From Atribacterota bacterium (GTDB lineage: Bacteria > Atribacterota > Phoenicimicrobiia > Phoenicimicrobiales > Phoenicimicrobiaceae): DNA of 6,329 nucleotides. The stretch lies in assembly GCA_030666935.1 (NCBI GenBank), contig DAOUWX010000106.1:1-6329 (forward strand), read 5' to 3'. Positions 1 through 5,393 of the stretch are shown piece after piece (positions within the stretch are counted from its first letter, which is position 1; each line of letters opens with the position of its first letter). The notes below the pieces were generated by a model. It had not been told where the DNA came from. It ran no database searches and saw only the letters and a list, made by a program, of their open reading frames with translations. The position numbers were made by a program, and so were the translations under genes.

Positions 1-120
1 AGGATAACTATTGCCGGTGAACTTATTACTCCTATCGCCATGGAAAAACAGCTCCGTTTTGCTATCCGAGAAGGAGGACGAACTATCAGTGCCGGAGTGG
101 TAAGTGAGATAGTAGAATAA
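1..120 (+). CDS. tuf: Elongation factor Tu, C-terminal 39 residues (5'-truncated by window edge)
   Basis: Frame 1 reads from the first base to a TAA at 118-120. It gives the conserved end of EF-Tu: ELITPIAMEKQLRFAIREGG (residues 7-26 of the fragment), followed by RTISAGVVSEIVE. This is the last part of the beta-barrel domain 3 of the GTPase that carries aminoacyl-tRNA to the ribosome in the cytoplasm. The family motif ITPIAME..LRFAIREGGRT..AGVV is essentially intact. Its place directly upstream of rpsJ matches the usual str-operon to S10-operon junction. Base composition differs from the next gene: about 44% G+C by my count, against about 33% for rpsJ. It also uses CGT/CGA arginine and ATC isoleucine codons, where the ribosomal genes prefer AGA and ATA/ATT. 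The start lies outside the window. Confidence 0.97.
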   Translation, partial: RITIAGELITPIAMEKQLRFAIREGGRTISAGVVSEIVE

Positions 121-345
121 GATCGAATCGAGTATTGTGTATCGCGTATTGCGTTACAAGATACAAAATGCGAATGAATATTGATAAGTAAGGAGTAGGA
201 GCGTATTGCATACGCCCTTATAATAACCTGGAGCGGATAGCCGCCCCCTGTATAAAAAATATTACATTATCCAAAATAGTTTTGAGTTTTACGAAATACG
301 AACGATGATATACGAGAAAAATAGGGAGGTAAGTTAAAAAAGTTC
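121..345. other. tuf-rpsJ spacer with degenerate repeat fragments
   Basis: This 225-base non-coding spacer has no recognisable gene. It contains a GTATCGCGTATTGCG block (139-153), a small hairpin GCGTAT-TGC-ATACGC (201-215), a GC-rich imperfect stem (230-236 with 241-247, loop ATAG), and TACGAAATACGAA-like sequence around 290-316. No stem is followed by a T-run, so I cannot call an intrinsic terminator after tuf. Nor can I see a good -35/-10 pair. It is therefore undecided whether rpsJ has its own promoter or is transcribed from tuf. Confidence 0.6.
139..153 (-). repeat. Dispersed repeat copy, ATACGCGATAC family (tuf-rpsJ spacer)
   Basis: The + strand reads GTATCGCGTATTGCG. Its reverse complement, CGCAATACGCGATAC, is found exactly at 5986-6000 upstream of rplN. 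The 11-base core ATACGCGATAC also occurs at 964-974 upstream of rplC. This copy is inverted relative to the other two. A more degenerate relative, TACGAAATACGAA followed by ATATACGAG, lies at 290-316 in the same spacer in the opposite orientation. Confidence 0.65.
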
Positions 346-654
346 ATGCAAAAAATAAGAATTCGCTTACAAGCATATGACCACAGAATATTGGATAATT
401 CTACCTTAAAGATAATAGATACTGTAAAAAGAATTGGTGGAAAATTTTCTGGTCCTATTCCTTTGCCAACAGAAATAAATAAATATTGTGTCTTACGTTC
501 ACCACACGTAGATAAAAAATCAAGGGAAGAATTTGAAATGAGAACCCACAAGAGATTGATTGATATTTTAGAGCCCTCTACCAAGACTATAGAGTCATTA
601 ATGCATCTTGACTTGCCATCAGGCGTAGATATTGAGCTCAAAACTATGGAATAA
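346..654 (+). CDS. rpsJ: 30S ribosomal protein S10 (uS10)
   Basis: This encodes a 102-residue protein, the normal bacterial S10 length. It opens with MQKIRIRLQAYDHRILD, the strongly conserved first beta strand. GPIPLPT follows at residues 36-42, and the extended loop RSPHVDKKSREEFEMRTHKR spans residues 51-70. S10 sits in the head of the 30S subunit, where this loop penetrates among S3, S9 and S14. In bacteria it is also NusE, the NusB partner in transcription antitermination. ATG 346 is the only plausible start: the frame is closed by TAG at 322-324, and no ATG, GTG or TTG lies between. The purine-rich GGGAGG at 324-329 is 16 bases upstream, longer than the usual spacing. The gene opens the ribosomal run but is separated from rplC by 351 bases. 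Confidence 0.98.
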   Translation: MQKIRIRLQAYDHRILDNSTLKIIDTVKRIGGKFSGPIPLPTEINKYCVLRSPHVDKKSREEFEMRTHKRLIDILEPSTKTIESLMHLDLPSGVDIELKTME

Positions 655-758
655 AAGATAGGCAGATAAACCAGAGATAATTTTCTCGTATTTTTTAAAA
701 ATTGATTAATAGGGTGTTTTATTTAGACAAATTGTATTTTAGGAAGTAAAAATAGTCG

Positions 759-955
759 TTAGTATTTAGTTAGATAGTTAGCTGATTGAATTAATTTTAA
801 ACTAAGTAATCACTTAACTTAAGTAACTAAGTAATGTAGATAGTTTTAAGTTTTTAGCTGAATAGTGATAAACTAACAACCAAAAACCGTAAACTGATAA
901 CCATAAATTGATTTTCTTATTTAAAAACTAATTAACCAGGTAACTAAATAACTAA
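759..955. repeat. Inverted-arm repeat element in rpsJ-rplC spacer
   Basis: The left arm begins at 759 (TTAGTATTTAGTTA...AGTTAGCT) and the right arm ends at 955. The reverse complement of the right arm reads TTAGTTATTTAGTTACC and onward. Over roughly the first 23 alignment columns about 19 agree, with one single-base gap. The arrangement, about 197 bp with inverted ends, resembles a small non-autonomous (MITE-like) element or a large transcript hairpin. I see no coding capacity inside and no clear target-site duplication. Confidence 0.45.
933..955 (-). repeat. 23-base dispersed repeat, copy upstream of rplC
   Basis: The + strand begins TAACCAGGTAACTAAATAAC and continues for three more bases. 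Its reverse complement is identical, base for base, to 5923-5945 upstream of rplN. A diverged copy in the rplN-side orientation lies at 759-787. Confidence 0.75.
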
Positions 956-963
956 TTTACACG

Positions 964-977
964 ATACGCGATACGAA
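964..977 (+). repeat. Dispersed repeat copy ATACGCGATACGAA (upstream of rplC)
   Basis: ATACGCGATACGAA is identical over 14 bases to 5990-6003 upstream of rplN, in the same orientation. It lies 11 bases before the rplC ribosome binding site, as the other copy lies shortly before that of rplN. Confidence 0.7.
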
Positions 978-988
978 CCATTAGACTT

Positions 989-996
989 GGAGGTGG
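989..996 (+). promoter_or_regulatory. Ribosome binding site of rplC, with ATG-TAA start-stop pair
   Basis: GGAGGTGG lies 9 bases before the rplC ATG at 1006. An ATG at 997-999, in frame with rplC, is followed at once by TAA (1000-1002). It touches the binding site with no spacer, so it is unlikely to initiate. Because of that stop, ATG 1006 must be the rplC start. Confidence 0.7.
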
Positions 997-1005
997 ATGT
1001 AAAAA

Positions 1006-1629
1006 ATGGTAGCAGGAATATTGGGAGAGAAATTAGGAATGACAAGAATATTTGCCAAAAATGGAGAATCTATTCCGGTAACTGTAATTTTAGCCGGCCC
1101 CTGTAAAGTGATACAGAAAAAAACTATAGAAAAGGATGGTTATAATGCAGTTCAATTGGGTTTTAAGGAAGTAAAAGAGAAAAAAATTTCTAAACCCATA
1201 GCTAGCCATCTTGATAAATATAAGGTAAAACCAATAAAGCATATCAGGGAATTTAAGGTTGACGATTCCAATAAATATTTATCTGGTACTGAAATAAAGG
1301 TAGATATTTTTAAAGAAGGTGACAAGGTAGATATTGTAGGAATATCTAAGGGAAAAGGGTTTGCTGGTGCAATCAAGAGACATAATTTTTCAGGTGGACC
1401 TAAGACCCATGGCCAGAAGGAGTATTTTAGATCAGTTGGCTCAATTGGAGCAACAGATGCAGCTCGAGTCTTTAAAGGGCAAAAATTACCAGGACACATG
1501 GGAACAGATAGAGTTACGGTGAAAAATATAGAGGTAGTAAAAATTAACCTCGAAAGAAATTTAATTTTAGTTCGAGGTTCAGTTCCTGGTGCAAAAGGAG
1601 CAGTGCTTGTAATTAATAAAAATGGGTAA
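1006..1629 (+). CDS. rplC: 50S ribosomal protein L3 (uL3)
   Basis: This encodes 207 residues, typical of bacterial L3. The N-terminus VAGILGEKLGMTRIF is the standard opening. VGISKGKGFAGAIKRHNFSG (residues 111-130) leads into the central extension KTHGQKEYF...GSIG...VFKGQKLPGHMG (133-166). The C-terminal part VTVKNIEVVKINLERNLILV (170-189) then GSVPGAKG is canonical. L3 is an early 23S rRNA binder whose central loop reaches toward the peptidyl-transferase centre. Between GSIG (145-148) and VFKG (155-158) there are six residues (ATDAAR), one fewer than the seven I recall in the E. coli and Bacillus proteins. The proline-glycine of the E. coli loop is also absent. The gene starts 9 bases after a strong GGAGGTGG, and rplD follows after 36 bases. 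Confidence 0.98.
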   Translation: MVAGILGEKLGMTRIFAKNGESIPVTVILAGPCKVIQKKTIEKDGYNAVQLGFKEVKEKKISKPIASHLDKYKVKPIKHIREFKVDDSNKYLSGTEIKVDIFKEGDKVDIVGISKGKGFAGAIKRHNFSGGPKTHGQKEYFRSVGSIGATDAARVFKGQKLPGHMGTDRVTVKNIEVVKINLERNLILVRGSVPGAKGAVLVINKNG

Positions 1630-1665
1630 TTTAGGTATATTTTTACCAGGGAAGGAGGATTGTTT

Positions 1666-2289
1666 ATGATTGCTTTATCAGTTCATAATATTAAAGGAGA
1701 AAATGTTGGAGAAGTTTCCCTAAAAGATAATATTTTTAATACTAAAGTAAATAAATATCTTGTTCATCAAGCGGTTAAGCGTTATTTAGCAAACAGAAGA
1801 AGGGGAACTGCTTCTACAAAAAATAGAAGCGAAGTAAGAGGTGGAGGAGCAAAACCCTGGAAACAGAAGGGAACTGGAAGGGCTAGAGTAGGGACTAATA
1901 GTTCACCTATTTGGGTAGGAGGCGGAATTGTATTTGGGCCCGCCCCAAGAGATTATTCCTTTTCTTTGCCTAAAAAAATGAAAGTTGCCGCTTTAAAATC
2001 GGTACTATCAGATAAGCTTAAGAATAAAGAAATAATAATTGTAGATAAATTATCATTAGAAGAAAATAAAACTAGTAAGATGGTGGAAATATTAAAAAAT
2101 TTGCAAGCATTTAAAAAACCATTAATAATAATTGAAAAAGAAGATAACAGTATAGCTCAATCAGCAAGAAATATTAAAGGGGCACAGGTCTTGCCCGTTT
2201 CTAAAATAAATACATATGATCTTATAAACCATGAAAAGATAATAATTACCAAAAATGCTTTGAAGCGAATTGAGGAGGTGTTAATATAA
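1666..2289 (+). CDS. rplD: 50S ribosomal protein L4 (uL4)
   Basis: This encodes 207 residues from the ATG at 1666. An in-frame TTG at 1660 would add two residues, but it lies one base after the ribosome binding site AAGGAGG (1652-1658). ATG 1666 has a 7-base spacing and is preferred. After the N-terminal globular part comes the long basic loop, residues about 45-90: RRRGTASTKNRSEVRGGG, then KPWKQKGTGRARVGT and WVGGGIVFGPAPRDYSF. This loop lines the peptide exit tunnel near L22. LPKKMKVAALKSVLSDKL (101-118) is the conserved helix after it. In E. coli L4 also represses its own S10 operon through an mRNA leader; I see no equivalent leader structure here. The stop TAA overlaps the rplW ATG by one base (TAATG), implying translational coupling. 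Confidence 0.97.
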   Translation: MIALSVHNIKGENVGEVSLKDNIFNTKVNKYLVHQAVKRYLANRRRGTASTKNRSEVRGGGAKPWKQKGTGRARVGTNSSPIWVGGGIVFGPAPRDYSFSLPKKMKVAALKSVLSDKLKNKEIIIVDKLSLEENKTSKMVEILKNLQAFKKPLIIIEKEDNSIAQSARNIKGAQVLPVSKINTYDLINHEKIIITKNALKRIEEVLI

Positions 2290-2576
2290 TGCCTTTGAAT
2301 AGAGATATTATATTAGAACCGATAATTTCAGAGAAAACCGTAAGATTAAAAGAAGAAAATAAATATGTATTCAAGGTAGATTGGAAAGTCAATTCTACTG
2401 AAATTGGAAAATCTATTGAAGAGAAATTTAAAACTAAAGTTGCAAAAGTAAATATTATGAAGATGCCAGGCAAAAAGAAAAGTTTAGGAAAATACTCTGG
2501 AAAGACATCGCATTGGAAGAAAGCGATAGTTACCCTAAAAAAGGGTGAAAAAATTAAAGAATTAGAAAATATTTAG
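2289..2576 (+). CDS. rplW: 50S ribosomal protein L23 (uL23)
   Basis: This encodes 95 residues, the normal length for bacterial L23. It opens with the family motif NRDIILEPIISEKTVRLKEE (residues 4-23), followed by NKYVFKVDWKVNSTEI. The basic loop is MPGKKKSLGKYSGKTSHWKK (59-78), followed by AIVTLKKGEKI. L23 binds 23S rRNA domain III at the tunnel exit and forms the docking site for trigger factor and SRP. The ribosome binding site GGAGGTG lies inside the end of rplD at about 2273-2280, and the start codon overlaps the rplD stop, so the pair is probably translationally coupled. The gene ends in TAG. A 36-base spacer leads to rplB. Confidence 0.96.
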   Translation: MPLNRDIILEPIISEKTVRLKEENKYVFKVDWKVNSTEIGKSIEEKFKTKVAKVNIMKMPGKKKSLGKYSGKTSHWKKAIVTLKKGEKIKELENI

Positions 2577-2612
2577 AGCATAAAAAGATATTTAAGGATG
2601 GTGTAGATTAAA

Positions 2613-3446
2613 GTGGCGGATATTAAAAAATTTAAACCTACTTCTCCTGGGAGAAGATTTATGACCATTTCGACCTTTGGTGAGATAACTACTGATAAGC
2701 CAGAAAAATCTTTAACGGTAGGACTTAAAAAAAGAGGCGGTAGAAATAATCAAGGCAGACTAACAGTTAGACATCAAGGCGGTGGGAGTAAGAGAAAGTA
2801 TAGAATAATTGATTTTAGAAAACAAAAAGAAGGAATTCCGGCAAAGGTTTCCAGTATTGAATATGATCCCAATCGTTCAGCACGGATTGCTTTACTTAAA
2901 TACTATGATGGAGAAAAGAGATATATCCTATGTCCGGCAAATATAAAAGTAGGAGATGTAATTATATCCGGAAGAGATGCTGATATAAAGGTAGGAAATA
3001 CAAAATCATTAAAAGATATCCCTACTGGTACTCTAATTCACAATATTGAATTAAGACCAGGGCAAGGCGGTAAATTAGTTCGTTCAGCTGGAACAGTAGC
3101 TCAACTTATGGCCAAAGAAGGAAAATATGCTCATGTTAAATTACCTTCTGGGGAAGTAAGGTTAATACATTTAGAGTGTAAAGCCAGTATCGGGCAAATT
3201 GGTAACCTTACTCATGAAAATTTATCTCATGGTAAAGCAGGCAAAAGTAGATGGTTAGGAATTAGACCAACGGTTAGAGGGGTAGTCATGAATCCTGTTG
3301 ATCATCCCATGGGCGGAGGAGAAGGAAAGAGTGCTGGAGGCAGACACCCGGTTTCTCCAACTGGCATACCGGCAAAGGGGTATAGAACCAGAAAAAAGAA
3401 TAAACTTTCAGATAAATATATTGTTAAAAGAAGGACGAAAAAATAG
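2613..3446 (+). CDS. rplB: 50S ribosomal protein L2 (uL2)
   Basis: This encodes 277 residues, full length for L2. The start is GTG at 2613: an in-frame TAG at 2604-2606 excludes anything further upstream, and AAGGATGGTG (2594-2603) supplies the binding site. Landmarks are KPTSPGRRFMTI (8-19), RGGRNNQGRLTVRHQGGGSK (41-60), RKYRIIDFRK, YDPNRSARIALLKY (84-97), RPGQGGKLVRSAG (148-160), WLGIRPTVRGVVMNPVDHP (214-232), GGGEG and the basic tail TRKKNKLSDKYIVKRR. L2 is a primary 23S rRNA binder near the peptidyl-transferase centre. The histidine equivalent to E. coli H229 is kept (H231). The next conserved histidine of the HPHGGG motif is methionine here (M233), and the tryptophan of the usual SPWG is threonine (T250). 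The reading frame is otherwise intact. Confidence 0.98.
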   Translation: MADIKKFKPTSPGRRFMTISTFGEITTDKPEKSLTVGLKKRGGRNNQGRLTVRHQGGGSKRKYRIIDFRKQKEGIPAKVSSIEYDPNRSARIALLKYYDGEKRYILCPANIKVGDVIISGRDADIKVGNTKSLKDIPTGTLIHNIELRPGQGGKLVRSAGTVAQLMAKEGKYAHVKLPSGEVRLIHLECKASIGQIGNLTHENLSHGKAGKSRWLGIRPTVRGVVMNPVDHPMGGGEGKSAGGRHPVSPTGIPAKGYRTRKKNKLSDKYIVKRRTKK

Positions 3447-3471
3447 TAAATAAGGGAGGCAGTTGTTTTAT

Positions 3472-3756
3472 ATGTCTAGATCTTTTAAAAAGGGACCTTA
3501 TATTAATGAAAAATTATTAAGTAAAATTAGAGAACTAAATCAGAAGAGAAAGAAAACTATAATTAAGACTTGGTCTAGAAGTTCAACGATTTTTCCTATA
3601 ATGGTTGGACATACTATTGCCGTACATAACGGTAAAAGGCATATACCAGTGTATATTACCGAAAATATGGTAGGCCATAAATTAGGAGAATTTTCTCCTA
3701 CTAGAATTTTTAAAGGGCATAGTGCTCATTCTGAAAGATCAACTTCGTTAAAGTAG
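3472..3756 (+). CDS. rpsS: 30S ribosomal protein S19 (uS19)
   Basis: This encodes 94 residues, slightly variable in length but normal for S19. MSRSFKKGPYINEKLLSKI is the standard N-terminus and fixes the ATG at 3472. An in-frame TTG at 3463 would add three residues but lies only 3 bases after the GGGAGG at 3454-3459, whereas 3472 has a workable 12-base spacing. IKTWSRSSTIFPIMVGHTIA (31-50) and the signature NGKRHIPVYITENMVGHK (53-70), then LGEFSPTRIFKGH, are fully conserved. S19 pairs with S13 in the 30S head near the A-site tRNA and binds 16S rRNA. rplB ends 25 bases upstream. Downstream there is an unusual 151-base gap before rplV. Confidence 0.97.
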   Translation: MSRSFKKGPYINEKLLSKIRELNQKRKKTIIKTWSRSSTIFPIMVGHTIAVHNGKRHIPVYITENMVGHKLGEFSPTRIFKGHSAHSERSTSLK

Positions 3757-3907
3757 TAAATAATATTAGGTAGTAAAATTTTAGGGAAAGATCTTTTTAT
3801 TACTTATATTAATAAGTTATGAAATTTTATTTAAACTTGTAAAGACAACCAAACAATTAATTTTTCTAATTGCAGAAAAGTAAATAAATTAAATTAGGAG
3901 GAAAGCA
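3757..3907. other. AT-rich rpsS-rplV spacer without the dispersed repeats
   Basis: This 151-base non-coding gap is longer than usual for this gene pair. It holds two weak AT-only hairpins: ACTTAT-ATTA-ATAAGT at 3802-3817, and CAATTA-loop-TAATTG at 3854-3872. It ends in a strong AGGAGG (3896-3901), six bases before the rplV ATG. I find neither the ATACGCGATAC core nor the AGTTA-type arms here. No convincing promoter or terminator is visible. Confidence 0.55.
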
Positions 3908-4252
3908 ATGAGTATAAAGGCAGTAGGTAAATATTTACCTATATCTGCTCGCAAGGGAAGGCAGGTTTTAGATATTATTCGGGGCAAGAATGCGGGTGAA
4001 GCTCTCTTAACCATGAAGTTTCTTCCTAACCGTTCAGCTAAAATGGTATATAATGTTTTAAACTCTGCGATTTATAATGCACAAAACAATAATAATATAA
4101 ACGTAGAAGATTTATACATATCCGAAGCCTATGCCGATGAAGGGCCTACAGTGAAAAGATTTAGACCTCGGGCTATGGGTAGAGCAAGCAAAATAAGAAA
4201 AAGAACTAGCCATATTACCATTATAGTTGATCATAAAGGGGAGGGGAAGTAA
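3908..4252 (+). CDS. rplV: 50S ribosomal protein L22 (uL22)
   Basis: This encodes 114 residues, the usual L22 size. SARKGRQVLDIIRGKNAGEA (13-32) and AKMVYNVLNSAIYNAQNN (44-61) form the globular domain that binds several 23S rRNA domains. The long beta-hairpin (about 72-106: EAYADEGPTVKRFRPRAMGR, then ASKIRKRTSHITIIV) extends into the peptide exit tunnel opposite L4. The tip region corresponding to the known macrolide-resistance deletion site in E. coli (MKR) is present as VKR, with no deletion. ATG 3908 has an AGGAGG six bases upstream. The TAA stop (4250-4252) abuts the rpsC start with no spacer. Confidence 0.97.
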   Translation: MSIKAVGKYLPISARKGRQVLDIIRGKNAGEALLTMKFLPNRSAKMVYNVLNSAIYNAQNNNNINVEDLYISEAYADEGPTVKRFRPRAMGRASKIRKRTSHITIIVDHKGEGK

Positions 4253-4987
4253 TTGGGACAGAAAGTACATCCAAAAGGATTAAGAATTGGAGTTATAAAA
4301 GATTGGGATGTTAAGTGGTTTGCAAAAAAGGGTTATGCAGAAAATATATATCAGGATTACAAAATAAGAAAATATATTGAAAATCGTTTAAAACATGCTG
4401 GAATTTCTTGTGTCGAAATTGAACGTATAGCTGATCGGGTGAGGTTAACTATTAATTGCGCAAGACCGGGTATTGTGATAGGCCGAAAAGGAGCAGAAGT
4501 TGCTAAATTGAAAGAAGAATTGTCTAAATTCGTAAAAGGTGATTTACAGATAAAAATTATTGAAGTAAAAAAACCTGAATTAGACGCTCAGTTAGTCGCT
4601 GAGAGCATTGCTGAACAACTGGAAAGAAGAGGTTCTACTAAAAGGTCAATGAGGCAGGCAGCCAGCCGATCCATAAGAATAGGTGCTGAAGGAATAAAAG
4701 TATCTTGTTCAGGTAGAATAGGTGGTGCTGAAATAGCAAGAACAGAATGGCATTTAGAAGGTAGGTTACCTCTTCATACTTTACGAGCGGATATAGATTA
4801 TGGTCTTGCTGAAGCTAATACAACTTATGGTAAAATCGGTGTGAAGGTGTGGATTTTCCGAGGAGAAGTACTTCCTACAAAAAACAAAGAGATATCCAGC
4901 CAAAAAGAAGCAAGTAAGATTTTAACTGACAAGAAGGAAGAAGAATCAAGTAGAGGAGGAGCACGGAAAGATGTTGCAACCAACTAG
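4253..4987 (+). CDS. rpsC: 30S ribosomal protein S3 (uS3), TTG start
   Basis: This encodes 244 residues. The start is TTG at 4253, directly after the rplV stop, with GGGGAGGGG upstream at 4238-4246. It is supported by the family N-terminus GQKVHPKGLRIG. The type-2 KH domain carries the RPGIVIGRKGAEVAKL loop (71-86; GRKG at 77-80), which contacts single-stranded RNA. The C-terminal domain has EQLERRGSTKRSMRQAA (121-137). The basic residues equivalent to E. coli R131, R132 and K135, linked to mRNA helicase activity at the entry tunnel, are K130, R131 and R134 here. RIGGAEIARTEWHLEGRLPL (155-174) and TTYGKIGVKVWIFRGEVLP (190-208) follow. The last 35 or so residues form a charged, low-complexity tail, as is common. 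The end overlaps rplP by 17 bases, so the rplP binding site GAGGAGG lies within rpsC. Confidence 0.97.
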   Translation: MGQKVHPKGLRIGVIKDWDVKWFAKKGYAENIYQDYKIRKYIENRLKHAGISCVEIERIADRVRLTINCARPGIVIGRKGAEVAKLKEELSKFVKGDLQIKIIEVKKPELDAQLVAESIAEQLERRGSTKRSMRQAASRSIRIGAEGIKVSCSGRIGGAEIARTEWHLEGRLPLHTLRADIDYGLAEANTTYGKIGVKVWIFRGEVLPTKNKEISSQKEASKILTDKKEEESSRGGARKDVATN

Positions 4988-5393
4988 AACAAAATACCGA
5001 AAAACTCATAGAGGAACCATGAAGGGATGTGCCCAAAAAGGAAATTTTATTGCTTTTGGCGATTTTGGTTTGCAGGCATTAGAGCCTCATTGGATAACCA
5101 GTGCCCAGATAGAAGCAGCACGGGTTGCCATTACCCATGCCATAAAGAGGGGTGGAAAAGTTTGGGTAAGAATGTTTCCTGATAAATCAGCGACTAAAAA
5201 ACCAGCAGAAACCAGGATGGGTAAAGGAAAAGGAGCCCCCGACCATTGGGTGGCAGTAGTAAAACCCGGAAAGGTATTATTTGAATTAGGTGGAGTTGAA
5301 TTAAATTTAGCCAAAGAAGCGATGCGGTTAGCTGCCCATAAGTTACCCATAAAAACTAGGTTTCTTTCCAGAGACGAACAGGTGGTGGGATAA
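4971..5393 (+). CDS. rplP: 50S ribosomal protein L16 (uL16)
   Basis: This encodes 140 residues, the normal length. MLQPTRTKYRKTHRGTMKG is the diagnostic N-terminus and fixes the ATG at 4971, inside the last codons of rpsC. FGDFGLQALEPHWITSAQIE (29-48), AARVAITHAIKRGGKVWVRM (49-68), FPDKSATKKP and the conserved TRMGKGKGAPDHWVAVVKPG (81-100) follow. The tail AKEAMRLAAHKLPIKTRFLS is typical. R82 matches the E. coli R81 position that is hydroxylated in some bacteria. L16 sits between the central protuberance and the A-site and helps to position the tRNA elbow. The binding site AGGAGGA (4953-4959) lies about 11 bases upstream. The stop TAA is followed immediately by the rpmC ATG. Confidence 0.98.
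   Translation: MLQPTRTKYRKTHRGTMKGCAQKGNFIAFGDFGLQALEPHWITSAQIEAARVAITHAIKRGGKVWVRMFPDKSATKKPAETRMGKGKGAPDHWVAVVKPGKVLFELGGVELNLAKEAMRLAAHKLPIKTRFLSRDEQVVG

Larger units (their letters stand above)
655..1005. other. Unusually long rpsJ-rplC spacer built of AT-rich repeats
   Basis: These 351 bases carry no recognisable gene. In most bacteria rpsJ and rplC are separated by only tens of bases. The DNA is rich in AGTTA/TAACT words. It contains ATTTAGACAA at 721-730, a TTAGTATTTAGTTA...GTTAGCT arm at 759-787, a direct repeat AACTAAGTAAT at 800-810 and 825-835, an inverted arm at 933-955, and ATACGCGATACGAA at 964-977. The arms could form a large imperfect hairpin. A weak promoter-like pair (TAGACA 724-729, TAAAAA 747-752, 17-base spacer) is present, but I do not rely on it. 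Confidence 0.7.

Noticed and set aside
219..224. Perfect TATAAT in the tuf-rpsJ spacer as a promoter -10
   Set aside because: No TTGACA-like hexamer lies at 15-19 bases upstream. Perfect -10 words are expected by chance in such AT-rich DNA.
201..247. Hairpins after tuf as a Rho-independent terminator
   Set aside because: The stems are short or have a mismatch, and neither is followed by a T-run on the + strand.
121..345. CRISPR array or other known defence or mobile system in the repeat-bearing spacers
   Set aside because: The repeats are few, irregularly spaced and in both orientations. No associated protein gene is present in the window.
267..641. Minus-strand open frame of 124 codons opposite rpsJ
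   Set aside because: It lies antisense to a clearly conserved S10 gene, the translation matches no family I know, and there is no convincing binding site. It is a shadow of rpsJ.
724..752. TAGACA-17-TAAAAA as a promoter for rplC
   Set aside because: The -10 matches at only four of six positions, and the -35 lies inside a repeat module. The copy before rplN has no good -10 at the same spacing.
1152..1499. Minus-strand open frame opposite rplC (similar ones opposite rplD/rplW, rplP and rpmC/rpsQ)
   Set aside because: All lie antisense to conserved ribosomal genes and have composition typical of reverse-frame shadows.
3802..3817. Hairpin ACTTAT-ATTA-ATAAGT after rpsS as a terminator
   Set aside because: It is AT-only, only six pairs long and not followed by T's. 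It is likely chance in AT-rich sequence.
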